Counted from the first letter of the stretch, positions 18,801-26,196 are shown. The stretch is DNA of 52,043 bases from an uncultured Cardiobacterium sp. (GCF_938028825.1 NZ_CALIZP010000012.1:1-52043); one strand, 5' to 3'. Program-made: numbers and translations. Notes: generated by a model not told the origin, from the letters alone.

Positions 18801-21096
18801 CATCGCCGCCATCAACATCGAAGCCACCTACCACGACCTGACAAGCAGCGAAAACCAAGCGGCGGCATACGAGCCCTTCACCGGCATCTGCCTCACCGAC
18901 ACCTTCCAGATGTACGAAAAAGGCGACTACCTCAACGAAATGCTGGTGGACAACAGCGCCCGCCGCAAACGGCAAAAAGCCCTGGACATCCGCGTCATCA
19001 TCGGCAATCCGCCTTATTCCGCCGGACAAGAATCTGCCAACGACAATAACGCCAATATCGCCTATCCGCACCTGGATGAACGCATCCGCCAAACCTATGC
19101 CGCACAATCTACGGCGACTTCTACAAAAAATCTAATGGACAGCTACATCCGCGCCATTCGTTGGGCATCCGACCGCATCAAAGAAAAAGGCGATAAAGGC
19201 ATCATCGGCTTCGTCACCAATGCCGGCTGGATAGATGCCAATACCACCGATGGCCTGCGCCAGTGCCTGGTCGAAGAATTCAGCAGCCTTTACATCTTCC
19301 ATTTGCGTGGCAATGCCCGCACATCAGGCGAACGCCGTCGCCAAGAAAAAGATAACGTTTTCGGACAAGGCACCCGTACCCCCATCGCCATATCCATCCT
19401 CGTCAAAAACCCGCAAGCGACAAAACAGGGGCAAATCTACTACCACGACATCGGTGACTACCTTACCCGCGAAGAAAAACTGGCGACCATAGCGGAGCTC
19501 GGCAGCATCAACGGCATCACCGCCCAGCACGGCTGGCAGGAAATCATCCCTGACGAACATAACGACTGGCTCAACCAGCGCGACCCTAATTTTGACAACT
19601 ACATCAGCTTGGGGGATAAGAAAGACAAAGCAGAAGTTACAATTTTTGATAATTATTCGTTAGGCTTGGGAAGCAATAGAGATGCTTGGGTGTATAACTT
19701 CTCTAATTCAAAACTAGAGAGGAATATGCAGACAATGATTAATTGTTATAACCAAGAGACTTATCGTTTTCAGATGGCGCTCAATAACGGATTATCCCCT
19801 GATTTAAATGATTTTATTGAAAAAGATGAAACCAAAATTAGTTGGTCTAGCAGTCTGATTCCTAAACTTGAAAAAGGAATTACTGCACATTTCAGTCCAA
19901 ACAAAATAACTATTGGTATGTATAGACCCTTTTCCAAACAGTTTGTTTATTATGACCGTATGATGAATCATCGTGTTGGACAGATACCGCAAATATTTCC
20001 AAGTCCTGATGTCAGTAATCAAGTTATTTCCGTAACCGGACGCGGGGCAACCAAAGAATTTTCCGCATTAATCACAGACCAAATCCCTGATTTGGAGATG
20101 ATTTCCAAAGGGCAGTGTTTCCCCAAAGATTTATTTGAACCGGAAGAAGACGTAGAAATCGCAGAGCGGACGGACGGACGGACGGACGGACGGACGGACG
20201 GACGGACGGACGGACGGACGGACGATTATACCGACGGGCGGCGTAGAGAACTTGGCAATATGTCTGACCGTGACGGGCAGCAAGGGCTTTTCCGTTCTGA
20301 TGACGGACACCATCCCCGACCTACATTTGATAGGGGATGCTCAATGCTTCCCCCTCTTCCTCTACGAGACGGAGGAAGACGCATGAACACGCCGCAACAA
20401 GACCTCTTCACCGCAGGCGGCAGCGCACCGCAAAAGAAACTCGTCCGCCGCAGCGCCATCACCGACGGCGCGCTGGCGCATTTCCAGGCACCCTACACCG
20501 AAACCATCAGCAAAGAAGACATCTTCTATTACATCTACGGCCTGCTGCACAGCGAAGAATACCGCGCGCGCTATGCCGACAACCTCAGCAAACAACTGCC
20601 GCGCATCCCGCGCATGAAAACTTACGCCGGTTTCGCTGCCTTCAGCCGGGCGGGGCGCGAGCTTGCCGCCCTGCACCTCCACTACGAAACCGTGCCCATC
20701 CACACCGGCGTCACCCTCGCCAGCAAGCTGAACCTTGCCCTCACCCCGCAGGCCATTCTCGGCGGCAGCGATGCGGACTTCACCGTGCGCAAAATGAAAT
20801 TCGCCAAAAAAGATGACAAAACCCGCATCATCTACAACGACAAAATCACCGTGGAAAACATCCCCGTAGCCGCTTATGACTACATCGTCAACGGCAAACC
20901 GGCACTGGAATGGGTGATGGAACGGCAGTCCGTCACCACCGACAAAAAGTCCGGCATCACCAACGACGCCAACGACTGGGCGCGCGAGACCATGCACAAC
21001 CCGCGCTACCCCTTGGAACTGCTGCTGCGCGTCATCACCGTCAGCCTCGAAACCCAAAAAATCGTTCACGGCCTGCCTGCATTGGACATTCTCTGA
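15892..21096 (+). CDS. Single-chain Type ISP-like restriction-modification enzyme (Mrr nuclease, SF2 helicase, N6-adenine methylase, target recognition)
   Basis: 1734 residues, with the domain order of the LlaGI/LlaBIII (Type ISP) family. An Mrr-like nuclease is at about 60-90 (GIDLV with D71, then Q85-x-K87). The SF2 translocase has Walker A MACGTGKT (197-204), DEAH (328-331) and a QSVGRVMRLA motif VI. A coupler region follows. The gamma-type methylase has DPFTGTGT (from D928) and NPPY (from N1039). The target recognition region is at about 1240-1420 and a C-terminal domain (ISKEDIFYYIYGLLHSEEY) closes the protein. The family methylates one strand and cleaves DNA by head-on collision of translocating enzymes. 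The recognition region is AT-rich (19 of 60 GC at 19861-19920 against 33 of 60 at 18601-18660). A CGGA tract and a second, out-of-frame recognition-domain tail precede the C-terminal domain; at about 1734 residues it is longer than the usual 1570-1600. Confidence 0.9.
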   Translation: MTPLQHLLARFRAESPTIRDQGTAFERLMLDYFQTEPQYRDLYHTVQPYAVWAAAHLDELHLGSTGDAGIDLVATTHDGEYHAIQCKNYAADHTLQKKDIDSFFTASGKTYFSHRIIVTTTNHWSKNAADALHGQQTAVSTITLSDLEESKIDWARYQSGQTPPLKDKKTLRPHQEKALSDVARGYARGETRGKLIMACGTGKTFTALRIAEQVAGCGKRVLFLVPSLALLNQTLREWTQDSELPLHNFAVCSDSKIGKKEEDDADFITRSELAYPATTSAKSLYHATQRRHDDAHMTVTYATYHSIDVIHQAQAAYGLPDFDLIICDEAHRTTGATFEGQEESAFVKVHDNDTIRGAKRLYMTATPRIYGDKAKETEGVVLYSMDDKTHYGGTFHTLNFSSAVSQGLLVDYKVIVLAIEEAHINRRLQGLLADGHNELKVDDAAKIVGCWKALSKYGLSGEEGALYEPMRRAVAFCQVIEKNYKGKKHKVSSRLIADSFKDVVKAYQTAEKEEWQRDNPGLRLPPQLTMLCDARHVDGGMNAVKKEARLQWLKEETAENTCRILSNVRCLSEGVDVPALDAVLFLTPRNSQVDVVQSVGRVMRLAKNKKRGYVILPVVIPAGLDPADALDKNENYRVVWQVLNALRAHDDRFDAMINKLEFNGKDEHKMEVIAIADKIQPKTQSGGKTARTLREKRGSYDIGSPETPPPRVQENLPFEVGEIERALYAKIVKKCGNRHHWEDWAGDIAKIANTHIDRIHAILADPANHAEKAAFANFAAELRDDLNGDISDNDIIEMLAQHMITQPVFDALFAGYSFAAHNPVSLAMQDILERLHDKNLHKERDRLQDFYKSVQMRAEGINSAAGKQKIIVELYDKFFRNAFPRMTERLGIVYTPVEVVDFIIHSVEDILRREFNSSLQDKGVHILDPFTGTGTFITRLLQSGIIPRERLPQKYRAEIHANEIVLLAYYIAAINIEATYHDLTSSENQAAAYEPFTGICLTDTFQMYEKGDYLNEMLVDNSARRKRQKALDIRVIIGNPPYSAGQESANDNNANIAYPHLDERIRQTYAAQSTATSTKNLMDSYIRAIRWASDRIKEKGDKGIIGFVTNAGWIDANTTDGLRQCLVEEFSSLYIFHLRGNARTSGERRRQEKDNVFGQGTRTPIAISILVKNPQATKQGQIYYHDIGDYLTREEKLATIAELGSINGITAQHGWQEIIPDEHNDWLNQRDPNFDNYISLGDKKDKAEVTIFDNYSLGLGSNRDAWVYNFSNSKLERNMQTMINCYNQETYRFQMALNNGLSPDLNDFIEKDETKISWSSSLIPKLEKGITAHFSPNKITIGMYRPFSKQFVYYDRMMNHRVGQIPQIFPSPDVSNQVISVTGRGATKEFSALITDQIPDLEMISKGQCFPKDLFEPEEDVEIAERTDGRTDGRTDGRTDGRTDDYTDGRRRELGNMSDRDGQQGLFRSDDGHHPRPTFDRGCSMLPPLPLRDGGRRMNTPQQDLFTAGGSAPQKKLVRRSAITDGALAHFQAPYTETISKEDIFYYIYGLLHSEEYRARYADNLSKQLPRIPRMKTYAGFAAFSRAGRELAALHLHYETVPIHTGVTLASKLNLALTPQAILGGSDADFTVRKMKFAKKDDKTRIIYNDKITVENIPVAAYDYIVNGKPALEWVMERQSVTTDKKSGITNDANDWARETMHNPRYPLELLLRVITVSLETQKIVHGLPALDIL
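20167..20224 (+). repeat. Tetranucleotide tract (CGGA)14 inside the restriction-modification gene
   Basis: Fourteen perfect copies of CGGA plus a partial CG. Read in the current frame the tract encodes a repeated Arg-Thr-Asp-Gly. As four is not a multiple of three, each gain or loss of a unit changes the downstream frame. With 14 copies the enzyme is full length. With 13 the frame enters the alternative tail ending at TGA 20384-20386. With 15 it hits TAG at 20244-20246. Such tracts are classic phase-variation sites in restriction-modification genes. Confidence 0.95.
20226..20386 (+). pseudogene. Vestigial second recognition-domain tail, out of frame within the restriction-modification gene
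   Basis: In the frame one base later than the main gene, this stretch reads AICLTVTGSKGFSVLMTDTI, then PDLHLIGDAQCFPLFLYE and ends EEDA-stop. It is clearly homologous to the in-frame segment just upstream of the tract (ISVTGRGATKEFSALITDQI, then PDLEMISKGQCFPKDLFEPE). The TGA overlaps the ATG at 20383 (MNTPQQDLF), which has GGAGGA six bases upstream. It looks like the end of an older or alternative recognition domain left in place. Confidence 0.75.
20383..21096 (+). other. Possible internal translation start for the C-terminal domain of the restriction-modification enzyme
   Basis: The ATG at 20383, inside the large gene and in its frame, is preceded by GGAGGA at ideal spacing and would give a 237-residue protein starting MNTPQQDLFTAGG. 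It covers the conserved C-terminal domain of Type ISP enzymes (TDGALAHF, ISKEDIFYYIYGLL, RIPRMK). If the upstream frame terminates at the overlapping TGA, this segment could be translated by coupling as a separate subunit. Seen: the start and binding site. Inferred: that it is used. Confidence 0.45.
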
Positions 21097-21134
21097 ATAT
21101 CCGGCGCGGCAGCGGCATCACACAGGAGAACCCC

Positions 21135-22874
21135 ATGAACCCCATCGCCACCTACCGCCTCATCATTCGCGCCGCCGGGCGGCAAGCCCCCGTGTTGCGC
21201 CGCTGCCTCGCCTTTGCCGTGCTCGCCGCCGTCATGCAGGGCGCGGGTTTCGCCCTGTTCGTGCCGCTGTTCCTCGCCCTCGCCGCCGGACGGCCCGGCA
21301 CGGCGGCGGCCTGGCTCGGCGCGGCCAGCGCCCTGCTCGTCCTCTCCTCGCTGTGCCGCTGGTTCGCCCAGGATTACGACTACCGGGGTGCCTGCGCCCG
21401 CGCCGGCGACGCCATGCGCCGCCACCTCGGCGAACAGCTGCGCCGCATCCCGCTGCAAACCCTGTACCGCCGCCGCAGCGGCGAATTGAACGCCCTGCTC
21501 GCCGGCACGGTGGACGAAGTGTTCAACTACACCCTGAACGTCAGCATGATGCTGATTAACGCCGTCGTGCCGCCGCTGGCCACCGCCGCCGTGGTGCTGT
21601 TTTGGGACTGGCGCAGCAGCCTGGTGCTGCTCCTCAGCTACCCGCTCATCCTGCCGCTTTACCATTGGGCCGAGCCGCTCCTGGCACGCGGCCGCAGGCA
21701 GCTTGCCGACGCTCACGCCGCGCTGAATGCCGAGCTGCTCGAATACAGCCGCGGCCTGCCCGCCCTCAAAGCGGCCAACAGCACCGGTGCGCACCTGCCG
21801 CGCCTGAGCGCCGCCATCGGCCGTGTCGCCGCCGTGCAGCGCGATGCCCTCGCCCACGAAGCCCGCCCCAACGCCCTGCTCGGCTCGGCGGTGGAAATCT
21901 GCCTGCTGCTGGTGCTGCTCACCGGCCTCTACTGGGTGAGCGGCGGCAGCCAGAGCGCCTGGCTGTTGAGCGCGCTCATCGTCGCCGGCGCCCGTTTCGC
22001 CGAGCCGCTCGGCTACTTCCTCAGCCTGATGGGCGTCTATGCCATGCTGCGCGACGGTTACGGGCGCCTGCAAGAAATGCTCGCCACCCCCACCCTCGCC
22101 CGCGACGCCGAGGCCGCCCTGCCCGCGCACTTCGACATCCGTCTGGAAAACGTGCATTTCCACTACGAGGCCAATCCGGAACCCGTGCTGCGCGGCCTCG
22201 ACCTCACCATCCCCGAACGCGGCATGACCGCCCTCGTCGGCATGTCCGGCTGCGGCAAAACCACCGTCAGCCGCCTCATCATGCGCTACGCCGACCCGCA
22301 GCAAGGCCGCATCCGCATCGGCGGCACGGACATCCGCGCCCTTGACCCCGAAGACCTGATGCGCCTGATTTCCGTGGTGTTTCAAGACGTGTATCTGTTT
22401 GACGACACGATTGAAAACAACATCCGCCTCGGCAAGGCCGGCGCCACCGCCGCCGAGATCGAAGCCGCCGCCCGCGCCGCCCGCTGCCACGATTTCATCA
22501 GCGCGCTGCCCGAAGGCTACCAGACCCGCGTCGGCGACATCGGCGGCAAGCTCTCCGGCGGTGAAAAACAACGCATCAGCATCGCCCGCGCCCTGCTGAA
22601 AAATGCGCCCATCATCATCCTCGACGAGCCCACCGCCGCGCTCGACACCGAAAGCGAAGTGGCGGTGCAGCAGGCCATCGACGAACTGGTGCGCGACAAA
22701 ACCGTGCTGGTTATCACCCACCGCCTGAGCACCATCAGCGGCGCGGAACAAATCGTGGTGCTGGACAAGGGCATCATCAGCGAGCGCGGCACGCACGAAA
22801 CCCTGCTTACGCAAAACGGCCGCTATGCCAACTTATGGGCGGCAGGCGGCTGGGGAGCAGGCGGTAACGGTTGA
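21135..22874 (+). CDS. ABC transporter, fused membrane and ATP-binding domains (half-transporter B)
   Basis: 579 residues, the same length as the gene at 13915. Six hydrophobic spans occupy the first 310 residues. The ATPase domain shows Walker A VGMSGCGKTT, Q-loop VVFQDVYLF, signature LSGGEKQRI, Walker B IIILDEPTAALD and H-loop ITHR. The full LDEPTAALD and canonical glutamate mean an active site. The partner gene has LDEATAFAD, so the pair is mildly asymmetric. The start at 21135 has GGAG. Likely function: heterodimeric transporter for a siderophore or related compound, inferred from family resemblance and the iron operon downstream. Confidence 0.88.
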   Translation: MNPIATYRLIIRAAGRQAPVLRRCLAFAVLAAVMQGAGFALFVPLFLALAAGRPGTAAAWLGAASALLVLSSLCRWFAQDYDYRGACARAGDAMRRHLGEQLRRIPLQTLYRRRSGELNALLAGTVDEVFNYTLNVSMMLINAVVPPLATAAVVLFWDWRSSLVLLLSYPLILPLYHWAEPLLARGRRQLADAHAALNAELLEYSRGLPALKAANSTGAHLPRLSAAIGRVAAVQRDALAHEARPNALLGSAVEICLLLVLLTGLYWVSGGSQSAWLLSALIVAGARFAEPLGYFLSLMGVYAMLRDGYGRLQEMLATPTLARDAEAALPAHFDIRLENVHFHYEANPEPVLRGLDLTIPERGMTALVGMSGCGKTTVSRLIMRYADPQQGRIRIGGTDIRALDPEDLMRLISVVFQDVYLFDDTIENNIRLGKAGATAAEIEAAARAARCHDFISALPEGYQTRVGDIGGKLSGGEKQRISIARALLKNAPIIILDEPTAALDTESEVAVQQAIDELVRDKTVLVITHRLSTISGAEQIVVLDKGIISERGTHETLLTQNGRYANLWAAGGWGAGGNG

Positions 22875-22890
22875 GGGGTGCGGCGGTTGA

Positions 22891-23008
22891 AGCGTTCGGC
22901 GGTTTTCCCGCTGCCGGACGCTGTACCATCCCGAAACCGTTCCGCCAGCGGCGGAAGTTTGCCCCGCCATGTGCGGCGGGCTGGCGGCCCGCCGCCATTC
23001 CGGGATGG
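22891..23008. repeat. Compound palindromic element (several hairpins, one enclosed set) between convergent genes
   Basis: A 12-base imperfect hairpin (AGCGTTCGGCGG / CTGCCGGACGCT, 22891-22922) is followed by CCATCCCG (22926-22933) paired with CGGGATGG (23001-23008). Between these arms are three hairpins: TTCCGCC-AGC-GGCGGAA (22940-22956), CCCGCC/GGCGGG with a six-base loop, and GGCGG-CCCG-CCGCC. The result is a cloverleaf-like fold without a T run. It fills the gap between the ABC gene and the NADAR gene, which converge here. Confidence 0.7.
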
Positions 23009-23027
23009 GTGAAGGAGGGAAGAGCGG

Positions 23028-23585
23028 TTACGCGGACTGGCGCAGGGCGCTGCGGACGCGCATCAGGATGAAACCGAGCAGGTTTGACCCGTGCCATTGC
23101 GAGGGATCGTCGTGATACGGGTCGTCCCCCGTCATGCCGATGCCCCAGATGCGGTCAACCGGGCTGGCGCCGACCAGGACTTTGTCGCCGGTCGCGAGCA
23201 GAAAGGCTTTGAGTTCGGGGTTCTGGCTGAATTTGGCGAGGTTGCCGTCATAGACGATGCCCTCGCGCGCCGCCTGCCAGCGGTCTTCGTCGAAGTCCGG
23301 AATCTGCCGCCTCAGGTCTTTCACCGCGCGCGGCGAGGGGTTGGCAAGGATTTCGCGGTAGGCGGCCTCGTCGTTAAAGAGGCGGGCTTTCTGCGCCATC
23401 ATGTAGTGTTCGGCGGTCGGGTAGTGCACGCCGTCCACGGTGAAGGCGGCGGGATACCACTGGCTGAATACGGATCTGTCGATATGCTGCGGGTGTTTCG
23501 GGATGTGCCCCCAGAAGGTCAGGTATTCCAGTTTCTCGTTGCGCTGAATGGCGGCGATGAGGTCGTCGAGGCTATGGATGGACAT
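23028..23585 (-). CDS. NADAR family protein (DUF1768, YbiA-like)
   Basis: 185 residues. Family features are visible: LTFWGHIPKHP with FSQWYPAAFTVDG, the catalytic-region TAEHYMMAQKARLF, a KFSQNPELKAFLLATGDKVLVGAS segment (quoted in part as NPELKAFLLATGDK) and the terminal DRIWGIGM and GSNLLGFILMRVR. NADAR proteins are N-glycosidases: YbiA removes a damaged-riboflavin intermediate sugar, and others reverse ADP-ribosylation. Start MSIHSLDDLIAAI at 23585 has AGGAG upstream, excluding the longer frame. No partner toxin is adjacent, so a metabolic repair role is more likely. Confidence 0.85.
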   Translation of the reverse strand: MSIHSLDDLIAAIQRNEKLEYLTFWGHIPKHPQHIDRSVFSQWYPAAFTVDGVHYPTAEHYMMAQKARLFNDEAAYREILANPSPRAVKDLRRQIPDFDEDRWQAAREGIVYDGNLAKFSQNPELKAFLLATGDKVLVGASPVDRIWGIGMTGDDPYHDDPSQWHGSNLLGFILMRVRSALRQSA

Positions 23586-23681
23586 GGCTGTACTCCTGTC
23601 AGTTGAACAACAAGACGACAGGCAGAACCCGCCGTCGGCCTTCATTGTAGAGGGTTTGCGCGGCATATGGCGCAATTCGCC

Positions 23682-23710
23682 TTGCCAAATCCCGCCGCTG
23701 CATTTAGATT
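23682..23710 (+). promoter_or_regulatory. Candidate promoter of the siderophore uptake operon
   Basis: TTGCCA (23682-23687) and TAGATT (23705-23710) are 17 bases apart, about 33 bases before the ATG at 23744. A poor Fur-box match (10 of 19 by my alignment) overlaps the -10 region. Fur control is expected for such operons but not demonstrated by the sequence. Confidence 0.4.
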
Positions 23711-23743
23711 GGCTTTCTCATTTGCAAACCAACGGAGCCTCTC

Positions 23744-24634
23744 ATGTTGAAAAAAATCCTCGCCGCCGCTGCGGCGTCTTTCCTCTTCGCCGCGCAAGCC
23801 GTGCCGCTGAAAACCGCGCAGGGTGATGTCGAGATTGCCAAAGTGCCGGAACGCATCGCCGTTTATGACATCGGCGTGCTGGACAGCCTGGTCGCGCTCG
23901 GCCTCGGCGACAAAATCGTCGGCGTGCCGGACGGCAAATTCGCCGCCGCATTTACCCTGCCGAACGCCAAAGAAGTCGGCACCCTGTTCGAGCCGGATCT
24001 GGAAAAGCTGAACGCGGTCAAGCCCGATCTCGTCATCGTCGCGCTGCGTTCGGCGGGCAAGCGGGATGACGTGCAGAAGGTCGCGCAGGCGGTGGATTTG
24101 ACGCTGCCCGGCAAGAACCTCTATCAGGAAGGGCTGGAACGCCTCAATGCGCTGGGCGCGGCATTCGGCAAGGCGGAAGAAGCGAAGAAAGTCGGCGACG
24201 AGCTGAACGCGCTGCGCGATGCGGTCAAACCGCTTGCCGCCGACAAGGGCAAGGTGCTGGTGGTGCTGGTCAACGGCCCGAAGATTGCGCTGTACGGCCC
24301 GGATTCGCGCGCGGGCTGGTTGCAGGCGGAACTGGGGCTGAACCTCGTCCACAACGAGAAAATGTCCGGCCGTCACGGCGATCCGGTGTCCTTTGAATAC
24401 ATCGCCGCCGAAAACCCGGACTGGATTATCGCCCTCGACCGCCTCGCCGCGATTGGCGAAGACGGCGCCAGCGCGAAGCAGACGCTTGATAACGCGCTGG
24501 TGAAACAAAGCACCGCCGGGCAGAAAAACCAGATTGTCTATCCGCAAACCAAGAATATTTACATCGACGTCGGCGGCCCGGCGGCGCTGCGCGAAATCTT
24601 GCAGGAATTGCAGGCGGCGTTTGCGGGCAAGTAA
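23744..24634 (+). CDS. Periplasmic ferric-siderophore binding protein
   Basis: 296 residues. A signal peptide MLKKILAAAAASFLFAAQA is present without a lipobox cysteine, so the mature protein is soluble in the periplasm. The sequence fits the class III (helical hinge) binding proteins of the FatB/CeuE/VctP type: RIAVYDIGVLDSLVALGLGD, then VGTLFEPDLEKLNAVKPDLV, SFEYIAAENPDWI and a final VDVGG-like NIYIDVGGPAALREIL. It delivers a ferric siderophore to the permease encoded downstream. A terminator separates it from the rest of the operon, which could raise its level relative to the membrane parts. Confidence 0.88.
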   Translation: MLKKILAAAAASFLFAAQAVPLKTAQGDVEIAKVPERIAVYDIGVLDSLVALGLGDKIVGVPDGKFAAAFTLPNAKEVGTLFEPDLEKLNAVKPDLVIVALRSAGKRDDVQKVAQAVDLTLPGKNLYQEGLERLNALGAAFGKAEEAKKVGDELNALRDAVKPLAADKGKVLVVLVNGPKIALYGPDSRAGWLQAELGLNLVHNEKMSGRHGDPVSFEYIAAENPDWIIALDRLAAIGEDGASAKQTLDNALVKQSTAGQKNQIVYPQTKNIYIDVGGPAALREILQELQAAFAGK

Positions 24635-24675
24635 TCTGCCGCAGGGCGGGTACCGCCCGCCGCAGCAATATCAAC

Positions 24676-24705
24676 GGCGGGCCGAAGCCCGCCCTCTCTT
24701 TTTTT
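24676..24705 (+). terminator. Rho-independent terminator or attenuator inside the siderophore operon
   Basis: GGCGGGC / GCCCGCC with loop CGAA, followed by CTCTC and a seven-base T run. It lies 41 bases after the binding-protein stop and just before the DUF4274-like gene. A smaller hairpin (GGGCGG / CCGCCC) precedes it. Partial read-through would give more binding protein than permease. Confidence 0.75.
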
Positions 24706-24718
24706 CAGGAATCCCGCC

Positions 24719-25258
24719 ATGCACACCGAATTTGGCCTGGAACCCTTTGCAGACGCCCGCGATGAGCGGGCGCATCAGCTCGTCACCGCCCACCTCGCGC
24801 AAGCCTCGCCCGCCGGGCAGTTCTGCTTCGTGCAGCGCTCGAATTACGACGACAACGCCCACGCGCTGCGCTGGCTGGCCGAGCGTCCCGAGACGGATCG
24901 CGCCGCGATGCTCGCCATGTACTGGAATCTGGGCGCGGATTATTTGATGCAGTACGCCGAGGCAGCGGATGCGCCCGCTTATGAGCAGGCCTCCTGGCAA
25001 TTCTGTCGCCTGCTGGAAGCGCGCTACTGCGGCGGTTTTTATCCGCACGCCGCCGTCTATTTCAATCCGCATGAGACGGACGGCGCTTATCCCTTCGAGT
25101 ACGACGGCATCACGCGCCGGCGCGAGGCACCGCCTGCGATGCTGGCAACAGTCGCAGGCGCGCAGCGCGTCGATGTCGATGCAGACTTCCCCGATTATGA
25201 CGACGGACTGCCGCCGGCGGTCGCGGCAGCGGTATGGGCGCTGTACGATGAAGATTGA
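24719..25258 (+). CDS. Uncharacterised protein, DUF4274-like
   Basis: 179 residues, acidic, no signal peptide. The middle part, NAHALRWLAERPETDRAAML followed by AMYWNLGADYLMQY, resembles DUF4274 domains, in which a Trp-rich helix pair surrounds a CDxxTAL-IYW motif. No function is established. It lies between the binding-protein terminator and the permease genes and overlaps the first permease start by a few bases, so it is translated with the transporter. The match to DUF4274 is from memory of the pattern and not certain. Confidence 0.6.
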   Translation: MHTEFGLEPFADARDERAHQLVTAHLAQASPAGQFCFVQRSNYDDNAHALRWLAERPETDRAAMLAMYWNLGADYLMQYAEAADAPAYEQASWQFCRLLEARYCGGFYPHAAVYFNPHETDGAYPFEYDGITRRREAPPAMLATVAGAQRVDVDADFPDYDDGLPPAVAAAVWALYDED

Positions 25259-26189
25259 CATGCCAAACCGCCGCGTCCTCGCCGCTGCCGCCCTCCTGCT
25301 CGCCCTCGCCGCGCTCAGTGTCAGCATCGGCGTCGCCCGGCTGGACTGGCTGATTTTCTGGGTCAGCCGCCTGCCGCGCACGCTGGCGCTGATTCTCGTC
25401 GGCACCAGCATGGCGGTGGCGGGCACCATCATGCAGCTTGTCGTGCATAACCGCTTCGTCGAGCCGAATACGGCGGGCACGGCGCAGGGGGCGATGCTCG
25501 GCATCATCCTCACCACGCTGTTCACCCCGCACTGGCCGCTGCTTGCCAATATGGGCGTCGCCGCCGCCTGTGCCTTCGCCGCCATGCTGGTGTTCCTCGC
25601 CCTCGCGCGCCGCATCCCGCCGAACGACCCGCTGCTCCTGCCGCTGGTCGGTCTCGTTTACGGCGGCATCATCAGCGCGTTTGCCGTCTATCTCGCCTAC
25701 CGCTACGAGGCGCTGCAACTGCTCGGCACCTGGCTGTCGGGCGATTTCTCCGCCGTGTTGAGCGGGCGTTATGAATTGCTGTGGCTGGGCGGGCTGGTAA
25801 CGTTCCTGCTCTATCACTACGCCGATGTGCTGACGATTGTCGGCATGGGCGAGCAGATGAGCCGCGCCCTCGGCATCCCCTACCGCCGCCTGGTGCTGCT
25901 GGCGATGGCGGCGATTTCGCTGATGACGGCGCTGGTGGTGATCAGCGTCGGCATGGTCGCCTTCCTCGGCCTCGTCATGCCGAACATCGTCCGCCTCTTC
26001 CTCGGCGACAACCTGCGCCGCAGCCTGCCGTGGACGGCGTGGCTCGGTGCGGTGATGCTGCTCGCCTGCGACGCCCTCGCCCGCACCATCCGCTACCCCT
26101 ACGAACTGCCCGCCAGCACCATCCTCAGCGTCATTGGCGCGGTGCTGTTCCTCTATCTGCTGCTGCGCCCCGCCCGCCGCCCCGCCTGA
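25248..26189 (+). CDS. FecCD-type siderophore permease 1
   Basis: 313 residues from the ATG at 25248; an alternative ATG lies at 25260 after the previous stop. About nine hydrophobic segments. The FecCD family pattern is seen in RLPRTLALILVGTSMAVAG, NRFVEPNTAGTAQGAMLGI and VGMVAFLGLVMPNIVRLFLG. It is the CeuB/FatD type, where the coupling segment contains ALGIPYRR. It forms half of the inner-membrane channel for the ferric siderophore. The start overlaps the DUF4274-like gene by 11 bases; neither candidate start has a strong binding site, which suggests translational coupling. Confidence 0.9.
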   Translation: MKIDMPNRRVLAAAALLLALAALSVSIGVARLDWLIFWVSRLPRTLALILVGTSMAVAGTIMQLVVHNRFVEPNTAGTAQGAMLGIILTTLFTPHWPLLANMGVAAACAFAAMLVFLALARRIPPNDPLLLPLVGLVYGGIISAFAVYLAYRYEALQLLGTWLSGDFSAVLSGRYELLWLGGLVTFLLYHYADVLTIVGMGEQMSRALGIPYRRLVLLAMAAISLMTALVVISVGMVAFLGLVMPNIVRLFLGDNLRRSLPWTAWLGAVMLLACDALARTIRYPYELPASTILSVIGAVLFLYLLLRPARRPA

Positions 26190-26196
26190 TTCCGCC

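Noticed and set aside
23028..23585. NADAR gene as part of an ADP-ribosylation defence or toxin-antitoxin system
   Set aside because: No ADP-ribosyltransferase toxin or other defence partner is adjacent; the protein looks like the YbiA metabolic type.
23700..23725. Fur box before the siderophore operon
   Set aside because: The match to the 19-base consensus is only 10 positions; Fur control is plausible biologically but not shown.
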